Source: Bradyrhizobium sp. NDS-1
GTDB lineage: Bacteria; Pseudomonadota; Alphaproteobacteria; Rhizobiales; Xanthobacteraceae
DNA: 64,000 nt
Reading direction: 5' to 3'
NCBI RefSeq assembly: GCF_032918005.1
Contig: NZ_CP136628.1
Coordinates: forward strand, 5,379,501-5,443,500
The position numbers and the translations under genes are program-made. The notes beneath the pieces were generated by a model. It searched no databases, was not told the origin of the DNA, and saw nothing but the letters and a program-made list of their open reading frames with translations. Shown here in pieces: positions 1 through 10,655 of this stretch. How positions within the stretch are numbered: position 1 is the first letter of the stretch; each line of letters opens with the position of its first letter.

Positions 1-30
1 TGCGGACAGCAGGCAGGGATCGCCGTTCAT
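1..30 (-). CDS. possible 5' end of a divergent gene cut by the left edge
   Basis: An ATG on the minus strand at 30 opens a frame (MNGDPCLLSA) that runs off the left edge. It would be divergent from the LysR gene, a common arrangement for LysR targets. Ten codons are too few to name a product, and the Shine-Dalgarno is poor. This may be chance. Confidence 0.25.
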   Translation of the reverse strand, partial: MNGDPCLLSA

Positions 31-146
31 CGTCACTTCACGCTCCGGAGCGGGCCGCCGTTGGCCCAGCCATTGACAGCGAGAATGACAGTTTTGTTAA
101 CTTGCCGTCCAATACCATTTTGATCGCCAACCCATACGTTTTCGGT

Positions 147-1040
147 ATGCCAATGGATCTTCGCCGGCTCCGCTATTTCGTCGCCGTCGCCGAGGCGCGC
201 AGCGTCGGCAAGGCCGCCGAGGTGCTGCGGATGGCGCAGCCGCCCCTTTCCGTCCAGATCCGCAAGCTGGAAGCCGAGATCGGCGCGCCCCTGTTCCGCC
301 GCGGCACGCGCGGCATGGACCTGACCGAGGCCGGCCAGGCCCTGCTGGCGCGCGCCAGCGAGGCGCTGGCGCTCGCGGCCGACGGCGCCGAAGCCGCGCG
401 CGCGGTTGCATCCGGGCGACGCGGCCGGCTGTCGGTCGGCTACATGTTCGTGCTGGCCAATGCGGTGCTGCCGCGCCTGATCCCCGAGCTGCGCCGCTCG
501 ATTCCCGGCGTCGACCTCGACTTCGCCGAGCTCAGTGCCTCGACGCGCGAGGCGCGGCTGCTCGACCGCAGCGTCACGATCGCGCTGTGCATGCCGGCGA
601 TTCATCACCCTGAAATCCAGGTGGCGCGGGTCGGCGCCCAACCGTTCATGCTGGCGATGCCGATCCGCTCGCCACTCGCCCGCCTCGGCGCGGTGCCGAT
701 GGCGAAGTTGCAGGGCCGTCCCCTGATCGCGCTGCCATGGCCGGACCACGACCCCGCCTCCTCCGCGGTCGCGGCCTTGCTGCGGCGACATCAAATCGTG
801 ATGCCGATCGCGAGCCGGGTGGAGACGGTGCATTCGGCGATGAGCCTGGTCCTGGCCGGTGAAGGCCTCGCCATCCTGCCGGCCTGCGCGCAGCTCGGCG
901 CACCACGCGGCATCGTGTTCAGGCCGCTGCGCGACGCCACCGATTCCATCGATATCGCGGTTTGCTGGCGGCGGGATTCTCAGAGCCCGCTGATCCGAAC
1001 TTTCCTCAAATGCGCCGAGAAAGTCGTCGCGCCGCTGTGA
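147..1040 (+). CDS. LysR-family transcriptional regulator
   Basis: A LysR-type activator or repressor of about 297 residues, the normal family length. The N-terminal winged helix-turn-helix is clear: MDLRRLRYFVAVAEARSVG, then KAAEVLRMAQPPLSVQIRKL. It is followed by the usual substrate-binding domain of two alpha/beta lobes. An open frame extends up to a TTG at 102, but LysR proteins start just before the D-L-R-x-L-R-Y-F segment, so ATG 147 or 153 is preferred. It ends 4 bases before the convergent fructokinase gene. Its more likely target is whatever lies divergently off the left edge, not the polyol operon, which has its own SorC regulator. The ligand cannot be told. Confidence 0.9.
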   Translation: MPMDLRRLRYFVAVAEARSVGKAAEVLRMAQPPLSVQIRKLEAEIGAPLFRRGTRGMDLTEAGQALLARASEALALAADGAEAARAVASGRRGRLSVGYMFVLANAVLPRLIPELRRSIPGVDLDFAELSASTREARLLDRSVTIALCMPAIHHPEIQVARVGAQPFMLAMPIRSPLARLGAVPMAKLQGRPLIALPWPDHDPASSAVAALLRRHQIVMPIASRVETVHSAMSLVLAGEGLAILPACAQLGAPRGIVFRPLRDATDSIDIAVCWRRDSQSPLIRTFLKCAEKVVAPL

Positions 1041-1044
1041 CGGG

Positions 1045-1980
1045 CTACAAGGGCGAGGTGATCTCACGGCTCCGGGGCGGGTCGGCGCCCGGGCGGGTGC
1101 AGGTCAGGCCGGCGCAATTGGCGGCAAAGGACAGTGCGCGGCGGAGCTCGTCCGCTCCGATGTTCTTCAATCGCGGCCGGGCAATGCGTCCCAGCTTGTG
1201 CAGAGCGAACAGCAGCGCCGCCTGAAAGCTGTCGCCGGCGCCGATGGTGTCGGCGACCTTGACCTGCGGCGAGGTGACCTCGATCGCTCCTGCCCCGACG
1301 TGCCATGCGATCGCGCCGTTGTCGCCGCGGGTGATGACAACGAGGCTCGCGCCTTGCCGCAGTAGCGCACTCGCTCGCTGCTCGTAACGCTCCTCGCCGA
1401 AGAGGTAGGCGAAGTCCACGTCCGACATCTTGACGAGATCGGCGCTGCCCGCGAACTCGGCCATCTGCGCCAGATAGGCCTGCTTGTCCTTGACCAGATT
1501 GGGCCGACAGTTCGGATCGAAGGAGATCGTCGAGGATGCGCGCGCATCCGCGATCAGGGCTTTGGTCTCGGCGGCTCCCTGCTCGTTGACGAGCGTGGTC
1601 GAGCCGACATGAACGGCCTCGACCGTATCGAAGGGAATAGACCCGCGCCGGTAGGCCCAGTTTCGCGTCGCGGTCCCGGCGTCGTAGAAGGCATAGTGCG
1701 ACTCGCCCGCGACGATGCGGACGAAGGCGAGCGTGGTCTGAAGGTCGCTGCGGGTGGCGAGGCTGAGGTCGACGTTAGAGGCGGCGGCGTGATCGGCGAT
1801 CATTCCTCCGAACAGGTCGGTCGAGATGCCGCCGACAAAGCCGGTCGGCGCGCCGAGCCGCGCCATGCCGATCGCGACGTTCAGGCATGAGCCGCCGACC
1901 GCAGGCATCACCGCCTCGCGCCCCTCGGCATTTCGCGTCGGGACGAAATCGATCAGCGCATCGCCGCAGGCAATCAGCAT
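1045..1980 (-). CDS. PfkB-family carbohydrate kinase (fructokinase-like)
   Basis: A sugar kinase of the ribokinase/PfkB family, about 311 residues. The N-terminus (LIACGDALIDFVP) and the C-terminal PfkB signature DTIGAGDSFQAALL near residue 245, with its catalytic Asp, are both intact. The last gene of the polyol operon, it overlaps or abuts the FGGY kinase upstream. ATG 1980 is chosen; a TTG at 1989 overlapping the FGGY stop is possible. By analogy with the Rhodobacter mannitol/sorbitol cluster (MtlZ), it would phosphorylate fructose made by polyol oxidation to fructose 6-phosphate. The exact sugar is inferred from context. Confidence 0.85.
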   Translation of the reverse strand: MLIACGDALIDFVPTRNAEGREAVMPAVGGSCLNVAIGMARLGAPTGFVGGISTDLFGGMIADHAAASNVDLSLATRSDLQTTLAFVRIVAGESHYAFYDAGTATRNWAYRRGSIPFDTVEAVHVGSTTLVNEQGAAETKALIADARASSTISFDPNCRPNLVKDKQAYLAQMAEFAGSADLVKMSDVDFAYLFGEERYEQRASALLRQGASLVVITRGDNGAIAWHVGAGAIEVTSPQVKVADTIGAGDSFQAALLFALHKLGRIARPRLKNIGADELRRALSFAANCAGLTCTRPGADPPRSREITSPL

Positions 1981-1985
1981 GTCTT

Positions 1986-3632
1986 TCAACCTCTCGCGAT
2001 GTCGCGCATCGCCGCGCGGCTGCCGCGATCGACTTCGCGCAGCAGCTTGTAGACCTCGCGCTTGCGCGTATGAAACGCCGCCATGTCAAGCGCGGTCGGT
2101 TCGCTCTTCCCTCCCAGCGCCGACATCTTGGCCATGGTCTCGCCGATCGAAGCATACGCGCCGCCGGCCACCGCCCCCAGCATCGCCGCCCCCAGCAGCA
2201 CCGGCTCCCTGGTCTGCGGCAGCGCGACGGAGAGACCCGTCGTGTCCGCCATGATCTGTCGCACCAGCGGGCTTCGACTGGCACCGCCACCCATGATCAT
2301 GATGCTGGAGCGCACGCCATGCGCGGCAAAGGCTTCGATCACCTCGGCGAGCCCATAGGCGAGCCCGCACAGGCCGGCGACGAACAGCCGCTCCATCGAG
2401 GCGATGTCGGTGTCGAGATCGAGCCCCGTGATCACCGCGCGCGTATCAGGGTCGGCGTAGGGCGAGCGGTTGCCGATGAATTCAGGAAGCACATGAACGT
2501 CGCGGGCGAGCAGAGCGGCGCGGCTGACGCTGCCCGCACGCGCGATGATGCGACGCTCGAGGAAGTCGATGAGGTCGAGGCCCTCGCCGCGCGCCGCCGC
2601 GCTCGCCTCAGCATGAGCCGGATGCGACTTGAGGAGATGGTCGATCGCCGCACCTGCCGCCGATTGGCCGCCCTCGTTGAGCCAGAAGTCCGGGACCATG
2701 CCGGAGTAATAAGGCCCCCACACGCCGGGCACGAAGCACGGCTCGCGGGTCGTCGCCATGATGCAGGCCGAAGTTCCCATGATGTAGGCGAGCCGGTCGC
2801 AGACATCGCTCGCCCCGCCCACACCGTCGCGTCCGCCGATCGCGCCAATGCCGCCGGCATGGGCGTCGATCAACGAGGCACCGACCGGTATGCCCGGCGG
2901 CAGGCCAAGCTCGGCCGCCGCCGCGCGGGTGAGACCGGTGCCGAGCCGCGTGCCGGGGGCGACGATCTCGGTGCCGATGCGGGCGTATTTCTCGTTGACG
3001 AAGTCCGACAGGCCGATGCGCTTGAAAAATTGCGCGCTCCAGCCGCCGCCGTCATGGGCGAGATAGTTCCATTTGCAGGTGACGGTGCAGGTCGAGCGCT
3101 GCAGCGAACCCGTCGCGCGCCAGCTCAAATAATCGGAGAGATCGAAGAAATGGCCAGCGGCGTCAAAGCTCCCGCGAAGGTGCCGCTTCAGCCATAGCAG
3201 TTTCGGCATCTGCATCTCGGGCGAGATCGAGCCGCCGACATAGCGCAACACGTCATCCTCGGTCTCATTGATCAGCCGCGCCTCGGCGATGGCACGATGA
3301 TCCATCCAGACGATGACATTGCGTTGCCTGTCGCCGGATGCGCTGACGGTGAGCGGCGCGCCCTGCCTGTCGAGGACGACCAGAGAGCAGGTGGCATCAA
3401 AGCCGATGCCGCCGACGCTATCAGATGCGATGGCGGCTTCCGCCATCGCCGCTCGCACCGAAGTTACGCAGGCCTCCCAGATGTCCTGGGACGACTGCTC
3501 GACGATGTCGCCGGGCTCGTGCCAGATCCGGATCGGATGCCGCGCGGTCGCAAGCAGCGTCCCGGCCTCGTCAAACACCCCTGCCCGCGTGCTCGTGGTC
3601 CCCACGTCGACGCCGATATACGCTCGCGGCAT
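1986..3632 (-). CDS. FGGY-family pentulose kinase, D-ribulokinase type
   Basis: A 548-residue FGGY kinase with the ATP-binding start YIGVDVGTTSTRAGVFD and the later glycine-rich motif MGGGASRSPL. Residues 81-85 read TCSLV inside GFDATCSLVVLD; this is the published signature separating D-ribulokinases from other FGGY kinases. It therefore most likely turns D-ribulose into D-ribulose 5-phosphate, which suits ribitol or D-arabitol catabolism after oxidation by the neighbouring SDR enzyme. It lies 33 bases downstream of the SDR gene and is followed directly by the PfkB kinase, so the operon can feed both pentulose and hexulose into central metabolism. Xylulokinase is the alternative, but the TCSLV motif argues against it. 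Confidence 0.85.
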   Translation of the reverse strand: MPRAYIGVDVGTTSTRAGVFDEAGTLLATARHPIRIWHEPGDIVEQSSQDIWEACVTSVRAAMAEAAIASDSVGGIGFDATCSLVVLDRQGAPLTVSASGDRQRNVIVWMDHRAIAEARLINETEDDVLRYVGGSISPEMQMPKLLWLKRHLRGSFDAAGHFFDLSDYLSWRATGSLQRSTCTVTCKWNYLAHDGGGWSAQFFKRIGLSDFVNEKYARIGTEIVAPGTRLGTGLTRAAAAELGLPPGIPVGASLIDAHAGGIGAIGGRDGVGGASDVCDRLAYIMGTSACIMATTREPCFVPGVWGPYYSGMVPDFWLNEGGQSAAGAAIDHLLKSHPAHAEASAAARGEGLDLIDFLERRIIARAGSVSRAALLARDVHVLPEFIGNRSPYADPDTRAVITGLDLDTDIASMERLFVAGLCGLAYGLAEVIEAFAAHGVRSSIMIMGGGASRSPLVRQIMADTTGLSVALPQTREPVLLGAAMLGAVAGGAYASIGETMAKMSALGGKSEPTALDMAAFHTRKREVYKLLREVDRGSRAAMRDIARG

Positions 3633-3665
3633 TGTCGCTCCAGCTTCGTCGGTTTTGACGCAAGC

Positions 3666-4439
3666 CTACCAGCAAGTGTAGCCGCCATCCACCAGCACGA
3701 TGCTGCCGGTCATCAGGCTCGCGGCTTCGGAGGACAGGAACAAGACGACGGAGGCGATCTCCTCGACCTGCCCCATCCGCGCCATCGGGGTTCCACCAAT
3801 CCAGGCGTCGTACATCTTGGCGTTGCTCTTCACGAAAGCGTTGAGCGGCGTCTCGATATAGGTCGGCGCCACCGCATTGACGCGAATGCCGCGCGCGCCC
3901 CATTCGGCGGCCAGCGATTTGGTCAGATGATGAACGCCCGCCTTGGAGGCGTTGTAGAAGCACTGCTCCTGCGGCTTGTTGACGATGAAGCCGGACATCG
4001 AGCCGACATTGACGATGGCGCCGCTCCTGGCCTTCAGCATGTGCCTGCCGAACTCGCGGCAGCACCAGAACGTGCCATTGAGGTTGACGTCGATGACGTT
4101 GAGCCAGTGCTCGTCGGTGACGGTCTCGGCCGGGGTTTCGCTGCGGGCGATGCCGGCATTGTTGACGAGGATGTCGACCTTGCCATGGCGGGCGACGAGG
4201 TCGTTCGCGACCTCCGCCACACGCCTGGTATCGGTCACGTCCATGATCGCGGTCTCGATGTCAAAGCCCTTCGCCTTCAGGCTGGCCTTGGCGCTGTCGG
4301 CGACCTTGCCGTCGCGGTCGCCGATGATGACCCTGGCGCCGGCCTCGGCCAGTGCTTCCGCGCAGCCGAGGCCAATGCCCTGCCCGCCGCCGGTGATGAA
4401 CGCGGTCTTGCCGCTCAGCTTGAATTTTTCCAGGTACAT
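3666..4439 (-). CDS. SDR-family polyol dehydrogenase
   Basis: A classical short-chain dehydrogenase of 257 residues. It has the cofactor motif TGGGQGIG at residues 16-23, NNAG near 93, and the catalytic S...Y-x-x-x-K (YNASKAG) near 160. The acidic residue in GDRDG after beta-strand 2 predicts NAD over NADP. The open frame runs further upstream, but the start MYLEKFKLSGKTAFITG at 4439 gives the normal family length. Lying between the ABC transporter and two ketose kinases, it should oxidise the imported polyol to its ketose (sorbitol to fructose, or ribitol/arabitol to ribulose). Substrate range is inferred. Confidence 0.85.
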   Translation of the reverse strand: MYLEKFKLSGKTAFITGGGQGIGLGCAEALAEAGARVIIGDRDGKVADSAKASLKAKGFDIETAIMDVTDTRRVAEVANDLVARHGKVDILVNNAGIARSETPAETVTDEHWLNVIDVNLNGTFWCCREFGRHMLKARSGAIVNVGSMSGFIVNKPQEQCFYNASKAGVHHLTKSLAAEWGARGIRVNAVAPTYIETPLNAFVKSNAKMYDAWIGGTPMARMGQVEEIASVVLFLSSEAASLMTGSIVLVDGGYTCW

Positions 4440-4480
4440 GATGGTCTTTCCGTTTCTCGCCGTTCTCTTGCCGTTTCTTG

Positions 4481-5488
<1,008 letters not shown>

Positions 5489-5503
5489 GATCCGGCAGCC
5501 CCT

Positions 5504-6334
5504 CTACTTCACCGCACCGAAGGTTAGCCCGCGCACGAGCTGCTTCTGGCTGAACCAACCGAGGACGAGAATGGGCGCGATCGCCAGCGTCGAGGCTGCC
5601 GACAATTTTGCCCAGAACAGCCCTTCCGGGCTGGAATAGGACGCGATGAACGTGGTGAGCGGCGCAGCGTTCGAGGTCGACAGATTGAGCGTCCAGAACG
5701 CTTCGTTCCAGGCGAGGATCAAATTGAGCAGCATCGTCGAGGCCAGCCCCGGGATCGCCATCGGTGTCAAGACGTAGACCAGCTCGCGGCCGATGGTGGC
5801 GCCGTCCATGCGCGCCGCTTCGAGGATGTCGCGCGGGATCTCCTTGAAGTAGGTGAAGAGCATCCAGATCACGATCGGCAGATTGCCGAGGCACAGGATG
5901 AAGACGAGACCGGCACGGGAATCGAGCAGGCCGAAGCTCTTGTAGATCAGGTAGATCGGCACCAGCACGCCGACCGGCGGCATCATCTTGGTCGAGAGCA
6001 TCCAGAGCAGGATGTCCTTAGTACGCTTGGTCGGCGAGAACGCCATCGACCAGGCCGCGGGAACGGCTATCAAGAGAGCGATGAGCGTCGAGCCGCCGGC
6101 GATGATGATCGAGTTCATCGCGTGGTGGAGATAGTCGCTGCGCTCTTGCACCGTCGCGTAATTCTCGGTGGTCCAATGAAAGAACAGGAAGGACGGCGGC
6201 ACGGAGAAAGCCTCGAGCTCGGTCTTGAAGCTCGCCAGCACCATCCAGAGGATCGGGAAGAAGATCAGGAAGCCGAAGAACCAGGCCCCGATCGTCGAAA
6301 CCACCACCTGCTGCGTCGTCGCCCTCCGTGCCAT
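5504..6334 (-). CDS. carbohydrate ABC transporter permease (MalG/SmoG type)
   Basis: A 276-residue inner-membrane permease with about six transmembrane helices. The EAA loop (EAARMDGATIGRELVYVLTP) docks the ATPase. It pairs with the MalF-type permease, whose start is 4 bases beyond its own and in the same operon. The length and ending are typical of the MalG/SmoG class. It transports the polyol delivered by the binding protein encoded at the head of the transport genes. Confidence 0.92.
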   Translation of the reverse strand: MARRATTQQVVVSTIGAWFFGFLIFFPILWMVLASFKTELEAFSVPPSFLFFHWTTENYATVQERSDYLHHAMNSIIIAGGSTLIALLIAVPAAWSMAFSPTKRTKDILLWMLSTKMMPPVGVLVPIYLIYKSFGLLDSRAGLVFILCLGNLPIVIWMLFTYFKEIPRDILEAARMDGATIGRELVYVLTPMAIPGLASTMLLNLILAWNEAFWTLNLSTSNAAPLTTFIASYSSPEGLFWAKLSAASTLAIAPILVLGWFSQKQLVRGLTFGAVK

Positions 6335-6338
6335 GGTG

Positions 6339-7211
6339 TCACGCCTCCAGATTGCGGCCGACGATGCGGACCAGGAAGAAGGCGACGACGTTCGCGATCA
6401 CGACAGCAACCAGGCCGCCTGCCGAGGCCGTGCCGACGTCGTACTGAATCAAGGCCTGCGAATAGATCAGGAAAGCGATGTTGGTGGTGGATAGGCCGGG
6501 GCCGCCGCCCGTGGTGACGTAGATCTCCGCAAAAACCGTCAGCAGGAAGATGGTCTCGATCAGGATCACCACCGTGATGGGGCGCGCGAGATGCGGCAGG
6601 GTGATGTAGATGAAGGTCGAGACGGCGCTGGCGCCGTCCATCTCGGCGGCCTCCTTCTGCTCCTCGTCGAGCGATTGCAGCGCGGTGAGCAGGATCAGCG
6701 TCGCGAACGGGAGCCATTGCCAGGTCACGATCAGGATCACCGCAAACAGCGGCACGTCGTTGAACCAGTCGATCGGCGTCAGGCCGAACAGAGTGGCCAG
6801 CCAGGCGAACAGGCCGGACACCGGGTGCATCAGCAGGTTCTTCCAGACCAGCGCGCTTACCGTCGGCATCACGAAGAACGGCGCGATCACCATCAGCCGC
6901 ACGAAATTGCGTCCGACCACCGGCTGATCCATCAGCAGCGCCAGTGGAATGCCGAGCATGATCGTCAGCGCCAGTACCGAGCCGACCAGCACCAGCGTGT
7001 TCTGAAGCGAGGCCAGGAAGGCGGGATCGGTGAGGAAGTAGCGGAAGTTCTCCAGCCCGACAAACGACTCGGAGCCGGGATCGAGCAGGCTGTAATGCAG
7101 CGTCGAGAAATAGATCGTCAGCCCCAGCGGGACGATCATCCAGATGAAGAGCAGCCCGACCGCCGGCGTCAGGAGCGAGCGCGCAAGGAACTGCGTCTGC
7201 CGTGTCGCCAT
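6339..7211 (-). CDS. sugar ABC transporter permease (MalF/SmoF type)
   Basis: A 290-residue permease with about six transmembrane helices. Its EAA loop reads EAAEMDGASAVSTFIYITLP. The start at 7211 has a good Shine-Dalgarno (AAGGAGAAG) nine bases upstream. It is the first gene after a 145-base gap from the binding-protein gene; the gap holds a repeat and a stem-loop, which probably lower permease expression relative to the binding protein. It forms the channel with the MalG-type subunit. Confidence 0.92.
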   Translation of the reverse strand: MATRQTQFLARSLLTPAVGLLFIWMIVPLGLTIYFSTLHYSLLDPGSESFVGLENFRYFLTDPAFLASLQNTLVLVGSVLALTIMLGIPLALLMDQPVVGRNFVRLMVIAPFFVMPTVSALVWKNLLMHPVSGLFAWLATLFGLTPIDWFNDVPLFAVILIVTWQWLPFATLILLTALQSLDEEQKEAAEMDGASAVSTFIYITLPHLARPITVVILIETIFLLTVFAEIYVTTGGGPGLSTTNIAFLIYSQALIQYDVGTASAGGLVAVVIANVVAFFLVRIVGRNLEA

Positions 7212-7225
7212 CGTTGGCTTCTCCT

Positions 7226-7281
7226 TAGAGCGTTTTCGAGCGAAGTGGGGACCGGTTCGCGGGAAGAAAACGCGTCAAAAT
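7226..7281. repeat. short intergenic repeat with GCGTTTTC/GAAAACGC arms
   Basis: The stretch TAGAGCGTTTTCGAGCGAAG and its continuation to AAGAAAACGCGTCAAAAT has inverted arms GCGTTTTC (7230-7237) and GAAAACGC (7266-7273). It resembles a palindromic unit widespread between genes in Rhizobiales genomes, recognised from memory. It lies 14 bases ahead of the MalF-type permease start. Confidence 0.6.
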
Positions 7282-7298
7282 GAAACCTCGGGAAGAAG

Positions 7299-7326
7299 GC
7301 GGCCATCCATGAATTTGGATGGCCGC
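7299..7326 (-). promoter_or_regulatory. intra-operon stem-loop after the binding-protein gene
   Basis: A perfect 11-bp stem, GCGGCCATCCA (7299-7309) against TGGATGGCCGC (7316-7326), with a 6-base loop. It lies 30 bases past the binding-protein stop and has no T-run. It is best read as an mRNA-stabilising or partial-termination element that raises binding protein over permease levels, as in mal-type operons. Confidence 0.65.
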
Positions 7327-7356
7327 AAGTCGGAGCTCAGGAGGAAGAGCTCGGGT

Positions 7357-8670
<1,314 letters not shown>

Positions 8671-8710
8671 GGTGACCTCCCTCAAACTCGCGTTTTGGGC
8701 ATCTGCCCAC

Positions 8711-8751
8711 GCGTTGGGCGTATGTTCAACGCAAGGAAGGACTGTTGTCAA
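8711..8751 (-). promoter_or_regulatory. candidate promoter with overlapping SorC operator
   Basis: On the minus strand a -35 TTGACA (8746-8751) is followed after 18 bp by GAACAT (8722-8727), about 52 bases before the GTG of the binding-protein gene. A 6-bp inverted repeat GCGTTG (8711-8716) and CAACGC (8727-8732) overlaps the -10. This is a likely operator for the SorC-family protein encoded just upstream. It is prediction only. Confidence 0.45.
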
Positions 8752-8825
8752 GAAGGCGAAGGGCCGTTCTCGCAACTTATGAGTGCTGCGGTGCGGGAGT
8801 GATGGCCGGGCGGCCCCCACACACG

Positions 8826-8933
8826 CTGTCATGCTCCGCGAAAGCGGGGCATCCAGTACTCCGTGCAGTGAGTGATTTGCTCCAAGAGAGGCCGCGGCGT
8901 ACCGGATCATCCGCTTTCGCGGATGATGACAGC
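8826..8933. repeat. REP-like bipartite palindromic element
   Basis: Two hairpins, ATGCTCCGC-GAAA-GCGGGGCAT (8831-8852) and ATCATCCGC-TTTC-GCGGATGAT (8906-8927), are enclosed by complementary ends CTGTCAT and ATGACAG. This is a typical Bradyrhizobium-style intergenic element. It lies between the SorC gene and the binding-protein promoter in the 8671-8959 gap. Confidence 0.7.
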
Positions 8934-8959
8934 GGCGCAAGTGGCGGGACCGGCCGCCC

Positions 8960-9910
8960 CTACCGCTCCAGGATGGCCTTTGCGGTCGTCTCGTCTGTGA
9001 TCAACCCGTTGATCAGGCCCCCGTTCAGCGCCGCCGCGATCGCCACTACCTTGGCTGCACCGATCGCCGCGGCGATCGTGGTGGTCTTCGCCGGCACTTC
9101 CGGCGGGATGCTGGTTAGGCGCTTGTTGGTGCCGGATTTGAGCAGGCGGCCCTTTGAATCATAGGCCCAGCCGGTGATCTCGCCGATCGCACCCAGCCGC
9201 ATCATCTCGAACAATTCGTCGCGGGTCACGAAGCCGTCGACATGGACCTGTGCCTTCTGGTCCATCTGGCCGATGCCGACAAGGCGCAAATCCGCTTTGG
9301 CGGCCACCGCCTTCACTTTGGCGATCGGCTCGATGCGGACCATCTTGTTGCGCTCGTCCTCGGACGACATCAGGAACGGCAGCGGCATCGGATAGTGCCG
9401 CGCACCCGTGCGATCGGCGAGCCGGCCGACGGTGTCGTAGAAGCTCGCCGAGCCGTCGGCGGAGATGTTGCCGACCAGCGAGACGATCTGGTGATTGGGC
9501 CGGTCGATCGGCGTGACGCGCTCGACCGCAGCGCGCACCGCCCGGCCCGTGCCGAGCGCGACGATCACGGGCGTCTCCGAACGCAGCGTGGAATCGAGCA
9601 AATTAGCGCAACGCTCGGCGATACCCGCGGTGGCTTGCGGCGCCGCTGGATCGGCCGGGACCACCTCGCAATGAACGAGATCGAAGCGCTCCTTCAGGCG
9701 CGCCGCCAATTCCATGCAGGCGGCGATGGGATGCTCGAGCCGGAAGGTGATGAGACGCTCGGCGAGGCACAGCGAAACCAGCCGTTGCGCCGAGGCGCGC
9801 GAGACCTGCAGCATCTTTGCGATCTCGTCCTGGGTGTGACCCGCGATGAAATAGAGCCAGCCGGCGCGCGCGGCGTCGTCGAGTCGCGATCTGTCGTTCT
9901 CGGCGGCCAT
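8960..9910 (-). CDS. SorC-family sugar-binding transcriptional regulator
   Basis: A 316-residue regulator with an N-terminal helix-turn-helix (HTQDEIAKMLQVSRASAQRLVSL, residues 27-49). A long sugar-phosphate-binding domain follows, with the glycine-rich segment VALGTGRAVRAAVE and VGIGQMD, as in SorC/DeoR-like proteins. Placed between the HAD phosphatase (7-base gap) and the polyol transporter, it is the obvious local regulator. The inducer is probably a phosphorylated ketose made by the two kinases of the operon. Confidence 0.88.
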   Translation of the reverse strand: MAAENDRSRLDDAARAGWLYFIAGHTQDEIAKMLQVSRASAQRLVSLCLAERLITFRLEHPIAACMELAARLKERFDLVHCEVVPADPAAPQATAGIAERCANLLDSTLRSETPVIVALGTGRAVRAAVERVTPIDRPNHQIVSLVGNISADGSASFYDTVGRLADRTGARHYPMPLPFLMSSEDERNKMVRIEPIAKVKAVAAKADLRLVGIGQMDQKAQVHVDGFVTRDELFEMMRLGAIGEITGWAYDSKGRLLKSGTNKRLTSIPPEVPAKTTTIAAAIGAAKVVAIAAALNGGLINGLITDETTAKAILER

Positions 9911-9917
9911 GCGGGCC

Positions 9918-10580
9918 TCACGTCTCCCAGAATTCGATCATGCGCGAGAACACCCGGTCGGCCCCCGCGCCGGACAATATAGCCTGTCCGTCGCGTCCGC
10001 GATAATGGCCGCCGCCGACAAATCCCCAGACGGTCATGCCGGCCGCCTTGCCCGCCTGAACGCCGCTGACGCTGTCCTCGATCACCAGGGTGCGCGCAGG
10101 TTGCACCCCCATCTTCTCCGCCGCGAGGAGAAAGAGATCGGGCGCCGGCTTGCCGTGCCTGACCATTTGCGCGGTGTAGATCCGATTCCCGAAATGCGCC
10201 CGCAGCCCGGTGACGTCGAGGGAGAGCGCCACGCGATCGATGTCGCTGGATGAAGCCACGCAACACGGCACGGACAAGTCGGACATCACGCCGGCAATGC
10301 CGGGGGTCGGCTGAAGCGAAGCTGCGAAGGTCGTCAGCACTTGCGACTTCAAGCGCGGCAGAAAACTGTCCGGCACGATCTGCCCGAGATCACGATAATG
10401 CTGCTCGATCGCCTTGGTGCTGCGCCCCAGGAAGAGCTCGAGCGCCTGCTCTACGCTGAGCGCGATGCCGAACTCCGCCAGCACCTCGGACAGGCACCGG
10501 CAGCTCAACAGCTCGCTGTCGACGAGCACGCCATCGCAATCGAAGATGATCAGATCGGAACTTGACCGGCGGAGGACCAT
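9918..10580 (-). CDS. HAD-IA family phosphatase (beta-phosphoglucomutase/Gph-like)
   Basis: A 220-residue HAD hydrolase with motif I FDCDGVLVDSE (residues 13-23), motif II Ser in CVASSSD, the motif III Lys region RHGKPAPDLFL, and motif IV VIEDSVSGVQAG. The aspartate nucleophile and acid/base Asp are both present. It heads the polyol operon. Such enzymes remove phosphate from sugar or polyol phosphates, here perhaps clearing toxic dead-end phosphates from the kinases. The mutase reading is less likely without a partner phosphorylase. Confidence 0.85.
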   Translation of the reverse strand: MVLRRSSSDLIIFDCDGVLVDSELLSCRCLSEVLAEFGIALSVEQALELFLGRSTKAIEQHYRDLGQIVPDSFLPRLKSQVLTTFAASLQPTPGIAGVMSDLSVPCCVASSSDIDRVALSLDVTGLRAHFGNRIYTAQMVRHGKPAPDLFLLAAEKMGVQPARTLVIEDSVSGVQAGKAAGMTVWGFVGGGHYRGRDGQAILSGAGADRVFSRMIEFWET

Positions 10581-10655
10581 TCGACCATTCGATCATATAC
10601 CCAAATGATGAGCAATAGCTCGTGAAGAGAGCTGCCCCTCTGGATTTTTCCGCCG

